A DNA stretch of 48,861 nt from Paenibacillus sp. Soil766 (GCF_001428105.1 NZ_LMSJ01000027.1:44494-93354), one strand, 5' to 3'. Positions 7,965 through 17,057 are shown, counted from the first letter of the stretch. Numbers and translations are program-made. Notes: a model not told the origin generated them from the sequence alone.

Positions 7965-9605
7965 ATGCAAAGGCTGAAATTCAATCGTTTTCTGCTCCTC
8001 TTGGCTTGTATTGGATTGTTCCTTTACCTCGGGGTTTCAATGTTATATGGATTGCGTGATGATGAACCGGCCGTAGCAGACATGCCCTCGATCAGCAAGC
8101 AGCAAGCAGCCGAAAGTGCGGCAGCCTTCCTTCGTCAGCGATACGAGCTGCACAATCCACAAACTTATGTCGTCTATCAATCCAAAAAAGAACGAAGCGG
8201 TTACTTTCAAAAGGAACATTTACTAGAAGCTTATACGAAGCAATATGGCGAGCGGTTTCCCATTGATTATTATCAAGTTAGCGTCAAGGATACCACTACC
8301 AAACGTCAGTTTGAAGTCGATGTCAATTACACGAATTCAAACATTATCGGCTGGCATGAAAACCTTGCCATGACGAAAACGAAGTCATCGTCATCAATGA
8401 GTACGATCAAAGCAGGCACACTAGCGAAGCTGGAGCTTCGTCAGATGGGCTTTGACCCAGAGGATTTCAGCCAAGTCGACGATACAGGGAATACTTCTCC
8501 TGAAAAGCAGTTGACGCTTCATTACGAAAAACGTACTCAACCCATCGGTGAAGCGAAACTGAACGTTCAAGTACATTTCGATCAAACGAATCTCACCGGT
8601 TTCAATGTGAGTTTTGGACTGCCTGATTCTCACTTGGATTGGCTTACCCAGCAAGATGATTCCGCTTCACGCATGACTTGGATTTCAATGGGCTTCACCC
8701 TGTTAATGACGCTTGCTGCGATTGTTTTTGCCATTATATATAGGAAACTAATCAAATTCAGCAGAGGCTTATTATTAACTACGATCTTCTTCGTGATTTA
8801 TATCATGAACAATGTGAATATGTATCCAGCTTTCCGCGTCATGAGTGGGGATACGAACAGCAATGAGGCCATTTGGTTTACAATTATTTTTATGAGTGTC
8901 GTTACTGTCCTACTTGGGATATCGCTCTATCTTTCTTTAGTTGCCGGTATTGGATTGTGGAACTCTATTGGTCAAAATAAATGGCCTGCCTGGAAAGAAG
9001 ACAAGTTCGGCCAAGATGTGTACGCCGGAATGGGTCGAGGCTATCTGCTCGCACTCTTCATCCTAGGTATCCAGCAGGTATTATTTTACACAGGTGAAGT
9101 GAAATTCGATGTATGGTCGGTGAATGACCCTGCCGATTCGGTACTCAACATGCTCAAGCCTCAATTATTCCCGCTTATGGCGTGGGTTGCGGCGATTTCG
9201 GAGGAGGCTACCTTCCGATTCCTTGGTATCATTCTTTTCAAAAAACTGTTCCGCAACAATTTCATTGCCATCCTACTCCCGAGTGTGATCTGGGCAGCTA
9301 GTCATACGCAATATCCGATTTATCCGGTGTACACGCGACTCATCGAGGTTACCATTATCGGTATCATTCTAGGCTACGTGTTCCTGAAATACGGATTCAT
9401 CACAGCGATATTCGCACACGCTTGTATGGATAGTATTCTGATGGGATTGTCCCTCTTCTCCCTAGGAAATGTCAGCGATGTACTCGCTGGTATTCTCTAT
9501 CTAGCACTCCCTGGACTGGTTGGGCTTGGCCTAGCTTGGCTGCATGGAAAAAGGCGAAAGCCCCCTATTCTTGGGGAGCCGCCGCCTCGCCTTGAAGTGC
9601 TCTGA
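7965..9605 (+). CDS. CPBP family intramembrane metalloprotease with a long N-terminal domain
   Basis: Membrane protein of 546 residues from the ATG at 7965, which follows AAAGGA by 7 bases (the frame is open from 7878 but without a ribosome site). One N-terminal membrane helix is followed by an exposed domain of about 200 residues, then many membrane segments. The C-terminal part carries CPBP (Abi) motifs: EEATFR at 413-418, H447 in WAASHTQYP, and FAHACMD around H485. Relatives process peptides or act like the Rce1 CAAX protease; the substrate is unknown. Its last 41 bases overlap the 3' end of uvrC on the other strand. Confidence 0.85.
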   Translation: MQRLKFNRFLLLLACIGLFLYLGVSMLYGLRDDEPAVADMPSISKQQAAESAAAFLRQRYELHNPQTYVVYQSKKERSGYFQKEHLLEAYTKQYGERFPIDYYQVSVKDTTTKRQFEVDVNYTNSNIIGWHENLAMTKTKSSSSMSTIKAGTLAKLELRQMGFDPEDFSQVDDTGNTSPEKQLTLHYEKRTQPIGEAKLNVQVHFDQTNLTGFNVSFGLPDSHLDWLTQQDDSASRMTWISMGFTLLMTLAAIVFAIIYRKLIKFSRGLLLTTIFFVIYIMNNVNMYPAFRVMSGDTNSNEAIWFTIIFMSVVTVLLGISLYLSLVAGIGLWNSIGQNKWPAWKEDKFGQDVYAGMGRGYLLALFILGIQQVLFYTGEVKFDVWSVNDPADSVLNMLKPQLFPLMAWVAAISEEATFRFLGIILFKKLFRNNFIAILLPSVIWAASHTQYPIYPVYTRLIEVTIIGIILGYVFLKYGFITAIFAHACMDSILMGLSLFSLGNVSDVLAGILYLALPGLVGLGLAWLHGKRRKPPILGEPPPRLEVL

Positions 9606-11463
9606 TAATTTCACTCGCTAATTTCTCACCAATACCCAGAGGCTTGAAGTCCGTGACTTCAGCCTCTTTTATTTTGCGCACAGAGCCAAAATGCTTCAGC
9701 AGCGCTTTACGGCGCTTCTCCCCGATGCCCGGAATGGCATCGAGTTGGGAGACAACCATCGACTTAGCCCGCGTTTCCCGGTGAAACGTGATGGCGAAGC
9801 GATGGACTTCGTCTTGGATCCTCTGCAGCAAATAGAACTCCTGGCTGTCCCGCGGCAGCGGTACGATTTCGGCAGGATCGCCGATCATCAGCTGCGCTGT
9901 TTTGTGCTTGGCATCCTTCACAAGTCCGCAAATCGGAATATATAAGCCTAGTTCATTCTCAAGAATGTCGATCGCAGCGGAGATTTGCCCTTTTCCCCCA
10001 TCGACGACAATCAAATCAGGCATCGTGAGATTGTCCTTCAGAACACGCTCATAGCGTCGTCTGATGACTTCCCTCATCGTTTCATAATCATCCGGTCCAA
10101 CGACCGTCTTCACTTTATATTTACGGTATTCCTTGCGATCCGGCTTCCCATCCACGAATACAACCATGGCCGATACAGGGTTCGTCCCTTGGATGTTCGA
10201 GTTATCGAACGCCTCGATGCGCCGAATCGTGCCAATACCAAGCCACTCACCAAGGTTCTCGACAGCCTTCGTTGTACGACGCTCGTCCCGTTCAACAAGT
10301 CGGAACTTCTCATCCAATGCGTTCACCGCGTTGTCTCTGGCCATATCAACCATCTGCTTCTTCAGCCCGCGCTGCGGCATATGCACCTTCACCTTGAGCC
10401 AGCCTTCCAAGGCTTCACGAATCTCTTTTTCGTCGCCTTCGGTGCGCCGTACGCCATCTCCCAGTGCCTCTTGCTGAGTTTCTGGCTCCGGCATCGTAGG
10501 CAAGAAGATCTCCTTCGGCAAAGCCGGATTATCCGCGTACACTTGTGTGACATACGTCATGAAATCGTTGTATTCATCGCCGTAGTAAGGGAAGAGCGAG
10601 ACGTGCCGTTCGATGAGCTTGCCTTGGCGCATGTATTGGATATGCACCGCCATCCAACCTTTGTCTACAGCGTAGCCGAACACATCGCGGTCCAGCGCGT
10701 CGGCTGTCGTGATCTTCTGCTTCTCCATGAGCGCATCGATGCTCATGATGTGATCGCGCAGCTCCTTCGCGCGCTCGAAGTTCAGTTCTTCCGCTGCCGC
10801 CAACATCTTGGTCGTCAGCTCTTCTTTAATGACGTCGTGTCCCCCGTTCAGGAAACGACTGATCTCTTGCACCATCCGCTCGTTCGTTTCAGCGGATACC
10901 TCCAGTGCGCAGGGCGCCAGACATTGCCCCATATGATAGTATAGGCATACTTTATCGGGCATGGTCTTGCACTTGCGCAGGGGATACAAGCGGTCCAGCA
11001 GCTTCTTCGTCTGCTGCGCCGCGAAAGCATTCGGATAAGGGCCGAAATATTTCCCCTTATCCTTATACACCCGCCGCGTGACTTCTAGGCGCGGCTGCTC
11101 TTCATGTGTAATTTTGATATATGGAAATGTTTTATCATCCTTGAGAAGTACGTTATACCGAGGATGATGCTGCTTAATCAAATTACACTCGAGGATGAGT
11201 GCCTCCATGTTAGAGGAGGTGATAATATATTCAAAGTCGCGAATTTCGCTGACTAGCTTTTGCGTTTTGGCGCTGTGACTCCCCGTGAAATAGGAGCGCA
11301 CACGATTTTTCAATACTTTGGCCTTACCTACATAAATAATGGTGCCTTGATGATTCTTCATAATATAACAGCCCGGTTTGTCCGGGAGTAAAGATAACTT
11401 GTGCCTAATCGTTTCTAGGCTCTGTTCGCGGACGTCTGCGTCCTCTTGCTCAAAATCAGTCAT
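9565..11463 (-). CDS. uvrC: Excinuclease ABC subunit C
   Basis: Nuclease of nucleotide excision repair, making the 3' and 5' incisions with UvrB. Domains in order: GIY-YIG (about 27-105, with GCYIMKN and IIYVGKAKVLKNRVRSYF), a cysteine group CKTMPDKVCLYYHMGQCLAPC, a UVR motif (about 205-240), the RNase H-like endonuclease (EAFDNSNIQGTNPV, VVDGGKGQ) and C-terminal helix-hairpin-helix motifs (LDAIPGIGEKRRKALL). The 632 residues are normal to slightly long. Its stop lies inside the CPBP gene on the opposite strand. Confidence 0.98.
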   Translation of the reverse strand: MTDFEQEDADVREQSLETIRHKLSLLPDKPGCYIMKNHQGTIIYVGKAKVLKNRVRSYFTGSHSAKTQKLVSEIRDFEYIITSSNMEALILECNLIKQHHPRYNVLLKDDKTFPYIKITHEEQPRLEVTRRVYKDKGKYFGPYPNAFAAQQTKKLLDRLYPLRKCKTMPDKVCLYYHMGQCLAPCALEVSAETNERMVQEISRFLNGGHDVIKEELTTKMLAAAEELNFERAKELRDHIMSIDALMEKQKITTADALDRDVFGYAVDKGWMAVHIQYMRQGKLIERHVSLFPYYGDEYNDFMTYVTQVYADNPALPKEIFLPTMPEPETQQEALGDGVRRTEGDEKEIREALEGWLKVKVHMPQRGLKKQMVDMARDNAVNALDEKFRLVERDERRTTKAVENLGEWLGIGTIRRIEAFDNSNIQGTNPVSAMVVFVDGKPDRKEYRKYKVKTVVGPDDYETMREVIRRRYERVLKDNLTMPDLIVVDGGKGQISAAIDILENELGLYIPICGLVKDAKHKTAQLMIGDPAEIVPLPRDSQEFYLLQRIQDEVHRFAITFHRETRAKSMVVSQLDAIPGIGEKRRKALLKHFGSVRKIKEAEVTDFKPLGIGEKLASEIIRALQGEAAAPQE

Positions 11464-11500
11464 ACCTATAACTCCTTCCAGAAAAAATCATCGCGAATGA

Positions 11501-11541
11501 AAAAAAGCTCTTTCTCAGCATAGCAGAAAAAGAGCTTTTTC
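11501..11541 (-). terminator. Terminator between trxA and uvrC
   Basis: Inverted repeat with arms AAAAAGCTCTTT and AAAGAGCTTTTT, and a T run on the minus strand. It lies 37 bases past the trxA stop, so uvrC is probably transcribed separately or by read-through. Confidence 0.75.
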
Positions 11542-11578
11542 TCACGAACAATTGTTTCTAGTTTGTTACTGTTAATTC

Positions 11579-11893
11579 TTATTGATGACGGGAAACAACG
11601 TTTTTCAACGCGTCTTTGGATTGGAAACCAACCACTTTATCAACCGGTTGACCATCTTTGAATACGATTAGAGTTGGGATACTCATAACGCCAAAGCGAG
11701 CAGCGGATTCCGGGTTGTCATCCACGTTTACTTTTGCGATTTTCAAAGATTCAACTTCTTTATCTAGCTCTTCCAATACAGGAGCGATCATTTTACAAGG
11801 TCCGCACCAAGGTGCCCAGAAATCTACAAGTACTGTACCTTCTCCTTCAACTTCTGTTTTAAAACTGTTGTCAGAAACATTCACGATTGCCAT
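11579..11893 (-). CDS. trxA: Thioredoxin
   Basis: Cytosolic disulfide reductase of 104 residues, the normal length for TrxA. The redox motif WAPWCGPCK and the cis-proline segment MSIPTLIVFKDG are present. A strong ribosome site (GAAGGAGG) precedes the ATG. It is monocistronic, between a promoter at 11989-12016 and a terminator at 11501-11541. A second thioredoxin-like gene is at 34345-34689. Confidence 0.97.
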   Translation of the reverse strand: MAIVNVSDNSFKTEVEGEGTVLVDFWAPWCGPCKMIAPVLEELDKEVESLKIAKVNVDDNPESAARFGVMSIPTLIVFKDGQPVDKVVGFQSKDALKNVVSRHQ

Positions 11894-11988
11894 GATAGTT
11901 CCTCCTTCTAAGAATGAATTTGATTTATAAGGTGAAAAGTAAGATTAAGTTAGTCACTTAACTTGCTTCGCATCACGTCAACATACAA

Positions 11989-12016
11989 AGTATACCACAC
12001 TCATATGCCTTTTCAA
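11989..12016 (-). promoter_or_regulatory. Probable trxA promoter
   Basis: On the minus strand TTGAAA (12011-12016) and TATACT (11989-11994) are 16 bases apart, about 96 bases upstream of trxA. Confidence 0.45.
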
Positions 12017-12053
12017 CCAAGCCATAAGTTAGCAAACGGGGTATCCTTTGGTT

Positions 12054-12437
12054 CTATATCGAGGGTAATCCAACAGGCAGCCCTTGGCGTCGCTGTTCCT
12101 CAATATAGGAAATACGATCCTTGAGATTCAATTGGAGCAGCTGAAGCATTTCCATTTGCTTCTCAATTTCTTGCAGCTTCTCGGTGTACAGAGGAAGCAA
12201 ATCATCACACTGTGATTCTTGATTCTTCATCACACAGTTCAGAAAGCTTTCAATCTGCTCGGTCGTAAAGCCGAGGCTTAAGTAAAACTGAATGGTCTTC
12301 ACGCGCTCAACAACCATTTGATTGTAAACGCGATAGCCGTTCTCTTCGCGTTGTGTTGCGATCAGCCCTTTGGCTTCGTAGTAGCGCAAGGACCGAATAC
12401 TTGCTCCGGTAAGCTTGGATAACTCACTAATCCGCAT
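12054..12437 (-). CDS. MerR family transcriptional regulator
   Basis: Regulator of 127 residues from the ATG at 12437; the start is set by the canonical MerR opening MRISELSKLTGASIRSLRYY. The winged helix-turn-helix (about 1-70, with YYEAKGLI and NGYRVY) is followed by a coiled-coil dimerisation helix (about 75-118). There is no separate effector domain. Cysteines at about 61 and 71 could sense a metal or thiol, but the spacing fits no known class. Its promoter has a 20-base spacer, typical of MerR targets, so it is probably self-regulated. No other target is visible. Confidence 0.9.
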   Translation of the reverse strand: MRISELSKLTGASIRSLRYYEAKGLIATQREENGYRVYNQMVVERVKTIQFYLSLGFTTEQIESFLNCVMKNQESQCDDLLPLYTEKLQEIEKQMEMLQLLQLNLKDRISYIEEQRRQGLPVGLPSI

Positions 12438-12483
12438 GGACTTCACTTCTTTCTGATTCCCACATACTTGGAGGGATGTCTTT

Positions 12484-12515
12484 ATTGTAAACCATAACAC
12501 TAATGTCAGAGTCAA
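12484..12515 (-). promoter_or_regulatory. MerR-type promoter with 20-bp spacer
   Basis: On the minus strand TTGACT (12510-12515) and TACAAT (12484-12489) are 20 bases apart, with an imperfect dyad around TGACATTAGTGTTA between them. MerR-family activators work at promoters with over-long spacers of 19-20 bases. The -10 lies 47 bases before the MerR start. Confidence 0.55.
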
Positions 12516-12577
12516 GAAGTATTTTACCCATTCCGCTCTATATTGCGATTGTTTGCATAATTGTCACTTTGATTAGC

Positions 12578-12607
12578 TTTACAACTTTCGACGAATTTGG
12601 GTATACT
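12578..12607 (+). promoter_or_regulatory. Probable promoter of the YqzM-like gene
   Basis: TTTACA (12578-12583) and TATACT (12602-12607) are separated by 18 bases, about 42 bases upstream of the small gene at 12649. Confidence 0.45.
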
Positions 12608-12648
12608 AGGCTTACAAATACGAATGTCGGACGTTAGGGGGTAACCAC

Positions 12649-12789
12649 ATGAGCAATCAACACCCTGAGCATCACGTGTATGAAGAACCGCGTAATGATT
12701 TCATGGATGTAGGTATAGGTTTTGGCGTATTCTTTGGCGCATTGTTCGTCGTTGCAGTCATTGCTACCGTCATCCAAGTGATGAATTAA
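12649..12789 (+). CDS. Small single-span membrane protein, YqzM-like
   Basis: Peptide of 46 residues, beginning MSNQHPEHHVYEEPRNDF. A polar N-terminus is followed by one hydrophobic segment (about 20-44, VGIGFGVFFGALFVVAVIA) and a short tail. A GGGGG ribosome site lies 7 bases upstream and a strong terminator follows 19 bases after the stop, so it forms a complete transcription unit. Layout and sequence resemble the YqzM family of spore-formers; function unknown. The family assignment is from memory of the pattern and not certain. Confidence 0.75.
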   Translation: MSNQHPEHHVYEEPRNDFMDVGIGFGVFFGALFVVAVIATVIQVMN

Positions 12790-12807
12790 TCGAAATTCCC
12801 AAAAGTT

Positions 12808-12841
12808 AAAGCCACTTTGCCGACAAAGCGAAGTGGCTTTT
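12808..12841 (+). terminator. Terminator of the YqzM-like gene
   Basis: Arms AAAGCCACTT and AAGTGGCTTT with a T run on the plus strand. Confidence 0.85.
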
Positions 12842-12846
12842 TTCTA

Positions 12847-12872
12847 GTTAGCGTGCCTCTGGGCACGCTAAC
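12847..12872. other. Perfect 11-bp hairpin between two terminators
   Basis: Arms GTTAGCGTGCC and GGCACGCTAAC around TCTG, with no T run on either side. It is the middle one of three hairpins packed between convergent genes. Confidence 0.7.
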
Positions 12873-12877
12873 TACAC

Positions 12878-12906
12878 AAAAACCTAGCCACACTGGCTAG
12901 GTTTTT
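12878..12906 (-). terminator. Terminator of dnaB-dnaI
   Basis: Arms AAAAACCTAGCC and GGCTAGGTTTTT around ACACT; symmetrical and so possibly active both ways. It ends 10 bases past the dnaI stop. Confidence 0.85.
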
Positions 12907-12915
12907 CTTAACGCT

Positions 12916-13872
12916 TTATTTTCCACGCTTGTTCGTTCCCGTTACCTCAACCACATCAACGAAGGGGCGTATCCGATCCATAATGCGTTGTCCCTTATAC
13001 TCTTCGTCACCATCCTTGTTCGTGAAGCTGAAGTGCTTCTCCAAACCAGAAAGCGCATAATTAGATGTGAAGAACGTTGGTTTGCGGTTCATCCGATGAT
13101 TCACAATAGCACCGATGACATGATCTCTCAGCCAAGGGTTCAAATTCTCTGCCCCAATATCGTCAAATACGAGCAGATCCGTTTCCTTGAGAAGGTCAAT
13201 CGTCTCCTTGAGCTTATAAGGCTCTTGAAACATCCCCTTCAAGTCTTCGGCGAAGTCTGGCATGTAGACGATAGCTCCCGTCATACCGACCTTCGCCAGT
13301 TGATGCAGCATGTAGCCCATCAAGAACGTTTTCCCTGTACCGAACGATCCTGATAAATATAATCCTCGCGTCTGAAGACCTTCTTCAATGGTCAAGTTCA
13401 CGTAGTCGTTGATTTGCATAACTGCTTTCGCACGATCGAGATCCGTCTCCAAGATATCTCCAAAAGAGAAGCTTCGCGAAATCATCCGTGGGTCCACGTG
13501 AAAAGTGCGAATCCGGCTAGAGATAGCATCCTGTTGTCCCTTGGCGATAAACTTCTTGCAAGCCACCTTCTCTTCATGGATAAAAGCAGCTTGGCCTTCT
13601 ACCGATTGGGCCGAAATAATCGTATAATGACCCGTCATATCATTCGGACATTTGTCCAAACCAGGGCAATTGGAGCAATTCTTATATTCAGAAACATGCT
13701 GATATAGCTTATTCATATTTATTTTAATCGCATAATCATCCACAAAAGGATACTTCTGTCGAAATTTAGCAATCAAAGGATCGGCAAGAACACCTTGAAT
13801 TTTCTGTTCAGCCTTTCTTCTCCATTCGGTATCCGGTAATGATTTAAGTAAATGCGATATGGACTCCATCAT
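12916..13872 (-). CDS. dnaI: Primosomal protein DnaI (helicase loader)
   Basis: AAA+ ATPase that loads the replicative helicase with DnaB and DnaD. I start at the ATG at 13872: AGGAGG lies 8 bases upstream, whereas the longer frame would begin on a GTG inside that ribosome site. The 318 residues have a zinc-binding N-terminal domain (cysteines in CSNCPGLDKC and a following His), Walker A GSFGTGKTF and Walker B LLVFDDIG. It follows dnaB by about 50 bases, the usual order in Bacillales. Confidence 0.95.
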   Translation of the reverse strand: MMESISHLLKSLPDTEWRRKAEQKIQGVLADPLIAKFRQKYPFVDDYAIKINMNKLYQHVSEYKNCSNCPGLDKCPNDMTGHYTIISAQSVEGQAAFIHEEKVACKKFIAKGQQDAISSRIRTFHVDPRMISRSFSFGDILETDLDRAKAVMQINDYVNLTIEEGLQTRGLYLSGSFGTGKTFLMGYMLHQLAKVGMTGAIVYMPDFAEDLKGMFQEPYKLKETIDLLKETDLLVFDDIGAENLNPWLRDHVIGAIVNHRMNRKPTFFTSNYALSGLEKHFSFTNKDGDEEYKGQRIMDRIRPFVDVVEVTGTNKRGK

Positions 13873-13923
13873 GTTCGGCACCTCCTAACAGTTCCATCGT
13901 TCAATCCAAAGATCCGCCGATCC

Positions 13924-15417
13924 CTAATTCTTCCGGTTAAATCGCTCATCCAACTTCTGCGCCATCCGTCTGGCCGCCTCGAGCTCCTCTGCAGACAACC
14001 TAGTAGACGCTGTAGTACCCGTGTCAGGCAATACAATAGGGATATGAGGCTTCTGTGTCTTGCCCTGACGTCCGCGCGTAGCAGCGCCTCCGCCCGCTTT
14101 GGCGGATTCTACTTTAGAAGCAGCTCTCTGTTTGTAATTGATCTTCTCACGTACATATTCAACAGCTTGCTCATACGTATTAATTTGCTTGCCTAACATG
14201 TCGGAGGCTACAGCCTCAATCGAGGATTTAGCCCAAGAACGACGATCAATATGCAAGAAATGAATCAACACATTAATGACTTCTTCTTTTAATTTATAGT
14301 TCAAATCGATTTTCTCGAAAATATTAAGTACGCCATCAGGTATCGAACCCTGTGTGAAAAACATTTTCAACACAGCCGTGTATGGCTCATTTCGCATGAT
14401 GTAGTTGTACTGATGATCGGTACATTCGCCGCGAAGCTGCTGAGGCACTTCCAAATAAAATGCCATCTCCACAGACTGCTCTTCCGAAGTTTCGACTTCA
14501 TCTTCAGATTTCGTAGTCGTACGTTCCCGTTCCTCATCCCGCTTCTTGCTTTGTCTATAGAATAAATTCGCATTATATTGCATGAGATCCATAACAAGCT
14601 CTCCTTCTTCAGTGAACACGCCATCCTCATCAAGCAATCGACATGTTTCTTGCAGGGAGAGATTATATTTCTTCGCCACAATATTAATAGCAACCATATG
14701 CTCAGGCTTATGCTTCAGCGCTTCAACGAACACGCGGTTACTCGCTCCACGCGGGAATCTCATGATGATATCCGCATATTTGAAGCCTTTGGTCGTCACA
14801 TCCATTCGTGCGTCCCCTTGCTTGCTTGCAGAGGCCTCATAGAGCGCTTGTTCCAACTCATAATCTACAACCTGTGTATTCAAGCGGAATAACTCATAAA
14901 AAGGAACCGACAAGTTCTCCTCGGCCGCCTCACGACACTCCTCCGGCTCAGGTGAAAGCAGATCTTCACGCAGTGAAAGCAGCATGAATTTCCCAACCTT
15001 GTCGCGCAGCAGAAGGGTTAAATGCTGATTTCGGAAAAACTCATTCGGCCCTAAAGGCGCGAATAGCGTATAGACGAAAATATAATCTTCTTCCTCTGGG
15101 ACAAACTTGCGAGTCGTCTGAAGGAGACCAATCGCCTCTAGCTTAGAGGATTGTTCGATAATATACTTACGGCCACGCTCATTCTGTTCAAGATCTAGCA
15201 AGAGAAACAACTTGCGTTGCTGCTCCATCGGCGAAAAGCCTACTTTCTCTGCACTCATTTGCTGATAGAGCGCTTGATAGAAACTTATAGCCAAACCGCC
15301 TATCATCGGCTGATACATCATTGCTAGCATTTTATAGTCTAAACTGCTCAAAGAAAACTCACGGTTAACGCAAAACCTGTGATTCTCGGTGAAATGCAGC
15401 ATATTCGTCATTCTCAT
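13924..15417 (-). CDS. dnaB: Replication initiation and membrane attachment protein DnaB
   Basis: Bacillus-type DnaB, a primosome component unrelated to E. coli DnaB helicase; it works with DnaD and DnaI at oriC and restart sites. The 497 residues begin near MLHFTENHRFCVNREF and hold two DnaB/DnaD-like domains, the second in about 330-430, where Y(N)YIMRNEPYTAVLKMFF and the following helices fit the C-terminal DnaB/DnaD type. The tail is rich in Lys, Ala and Gly. The ribosome site is weak, so the exact start among three nearby ATGs is open. dnaI follows. Confidence 0.92.
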   Translation of the reverse strand: MRMTNMLHFTENHRFCVNREFSLSSLDYKMLAMMYQPMIGGLAISFYQALYQQMSAEKVGFSPMEQQRKLFLLLDLEQNERGRKYIIEQSSKLEAIGLLQTTRKFVPEEEDYIFVYTLFAPLGPNEFFRNQHLTLLLRDKVGKFMLLSLREDLLSPEPEECREAAEENLSVPFYELFRLNTQVVDYELEQALYEASASKQGDARMDVTTKGFKYADIIMRFPRGASNRVFVEALKHKPEHMVAINIVAKKYNLSLQETCRLLDEDGVFTEEGELVMDLMQYNANLFYRQSKKRDEERERTTTKSEDEVETSEEQSVEMAFYLEVPQQLRGECTDHQYNYIMRNEPYTAVLKMFFTQGSIPDGVLNIFEKIDLNYKLKEEVINVLIHFLHIDRRSWAKSSIEAVASDMLGKQINTYEQAVEYVREKINYKQRAASKVESAKAGGGAATRGRQGKTQKPHIPIVLPDTGTTASTRLSAEELEAARRMAQKLDERFNRKN

Positions 15418-15565
15418 TCCGTTACAGCACCATCCTGCCTCAGCTCGACTGAGCTATAGCTCTATGTTAGCTATCCCATGTCTCAGTCTCTCTCTATTAG
15501 TCTACCACAAAAATCGACAATCTTGGTATCTACAAGAGAAAAGATAATTTTACCTTTTGGGCAAG

Positions 15566-15604
15566 AAAAAGATTCCATCGCAATTTTCACTAGCAATGGA
15601 ATCT
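15566..15604 (-). terminator. Terminator of the alpha/beta hydrolase gene
   Basis: Arms AGATTCCAT and ATGGAATCT with extra GC pairing inside, followed by TTTTTC on the minus strand, 16 bases past the stop of the hydrolase gene. Confidence 0.7.
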
Positions 15605-15619
15605 CAATTGGGAATCACG

Positions 15620-16522
15620 TTATTCATGCTTATGCATCGGGTGTTCAGCATCACTTGGATACTCATCTGTGTTTCCATACTTGTGAGGATGAAGCTTCTG
15701 CGCAATAGCCAGATCGAGTTTCCAACGTTCCTTTTGATCTTTCTCTTCGAGGCTTTCCATCCATAGCTGAATGATATTATTCATCCGTGCAGCGCTTTGA
15801 ATTGGTACAGGATGTTTGGCATCTTTGATGAAAAAAAGAGAGCTATGAGGCAGCCCTGTTTGGAGAATTTGAGCATATGGATGGAAGCCAACGTCTTTTT
15901 CACCATAGATCAATAAGACCGGTTGTTGAATTCTTGAGAGTTTATTTGTGCAATTATATCGCAAGGATTGTTCGAAATACGATCTCACATTGCCCGCCAC
16001 ATCCTGCCAAGCATGTTCTTTCAACTCCTGATAGGTTGTCTTTTTATCGGCATTGCCATACGTTATCGCTCTAATCAAAAAATTCATAATTCGACTAGGA
16101 TTCGCCATTCGTATCGCAAGCCAAACCCTGATTCTATTGTACGAATCTGTCAATTCTGACATTCCACTAACGATAATTCCCCCCACCAATCGACGGGGAT
16201 GTGTTAGCAATGCCTCTAGAGCTACCGTTCCTCCGGTTGAATATCCGCAAAGAAAGGCTTCCTCGATCCCTAAGAAATCAAGAAGCCCTATCATGTCTTG
16301 CGAAATAAGTTGATAACAGAGTGACTGCTTCGAACTCGCACTTCCGCCATGTCCTCTAATGTCAAAAGTAATCACTCGGAAATGGATGCCTAATTGTTCT
16401 TTCTGATACCTGAATGCTTCCAGCGTTAGCAACGGGGGGTGAATAAAGACGATAGGTGTGCCCCATTCTGGTCCCGTTACCTCATAGTGCAGTGATGTTC
16501 CATTCACATTCGCCCAAGGCAC
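15620..16522 (-). CDS. Alpha/beta hydrolase
   Basis: Cytosolic hydrolase of 300 residues with an alpha/beta fold. The nucleophile elbow is GYSTGG (Ser about 95), the oxyanion-side motif is HPPLLT near residue 28, DIRGHG is at about 54-59, and a late HPVPIQ supplies the probable catalytic His. It starts with GTG at 16522 after GGAGGAGA. The C-terminus is long and His-rich (KLHPHKYGN and MHKHE). The substrate cannot be predicted. It lies 69 bases after yuiB on the same strand. Confidence 0.88.
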   Translation of the reverse strand: MPWANVNGTSLHYEVTGPEWGTPIVFIHPPLLTLEAFRYQKEQLGIHFRVITFDIRGHGGSASSKQSLCYQLISQDMIGLLDFLGIEEAFLCGYSTGGTVALEALLTHPRRLVGGIIVSGMSELTDSYNRIRVWLAIRMANPSRIMNFLIRAITYGNADKKTTYQELKEHAWQDVAGNVRSYFEQSLRYNCTNKLSRIQQPVLLIYGEKDVGFHPYAQILQTGLPHSSLFFIKDAKHPVPIQSAARMNNIIQLWMESLEEKDQKERWKLDLAIAQKLHPHKYGNTDEYPSDAEHPMHKHE

Positions 16523-16591
16523 TGATCGTGTCTCCTCCGTAAGTGAAGTTTAAGTAACTTCTCTTAGCGTGACCCAATCGCCCCGGTAATA

Positions 16592-16876
16592 TTAGAACAT
16601 TTTGAAGCCGCGAGTACGCAGTGCTTTGATCGCTGAACCGCTCAAAATTGCGCCTACTAAGCCGCCAATTGCTGGAATCACATCAACAATCGTCCAGCTC
16701 TCGTCACTGGATAGGAAAGATGAAGAACCCGTGTATCCATAGATGATAATACCAATCACTAAAGCTATGAACGCGTAAAGCGGAAACCACGTTGTTTTCA
16801 TAAGCATGTTCAGAATAAAGCCGATTCCAAAGAATAACACCATCATTAAGACAGTGGCGATAACCATTTGCAGCAC
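16592..16876 (-). CDS. yuiB: YuiB-like membrane protein
   Basis: Small membrane protein of 94 residues from a GTG at 16876, which follows GGGGG by 7 bases; the longer upstream frame has no ribosome site and is not hydrophobic. Segments VLFFGIGFILNMLMKTTWF and GGLVGAILSGSAIKALRTRG match the YuiB family of Bacillus, whose function is unknown. Two or three membrane helices. In Bacillus this gene also lies close to the NADH dehydrogenase and ferredoxin reductase genes found here at 18221-20822. Confidence 0.85.
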   Translation of the reverse strand: MLQMVIATVLMMVLFFGIGFILNMLMKTTWFPLYAFIALVIGIIIYGYTGSSSFLSSDESWTIVDVIPAIGGLVGAILSGSAIKALRTRGFKMF

Positions 16877-16993
16877 GATAGTTCCCCCTTGTATATGTAA
16901 GAAGCTCTTCCTAACATTGGCTTCTATAGCTCTTATTATTGTAATCGACGAAAAGGTACAGGTAAAGTGTACACAAATTGAACAATTGAACAT

Positions 16994-17022
16994 TTGCCCT
17001 TTCCCCATGAATTGGATACAAT
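16994..17022 (+). promoter_or_regulatory. Probable chdC promoter
   Basis: TTGCCC (16994-16999) and TACAAT (17017-17022) are 17 bases apart, 36 bases before the chdC start. Confidence 0.45.
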
Positions 17023-17057
17023 GTAGGGGATATTAGCCTTTGAATGGAGGAAAAACA

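Noticed and set aside
9985..10944. Plus-strand frame of 319 codons inside uvrC
   Set aside because: It is antisense to a clear uvrC, has no family-like motifs and no ribosome site.
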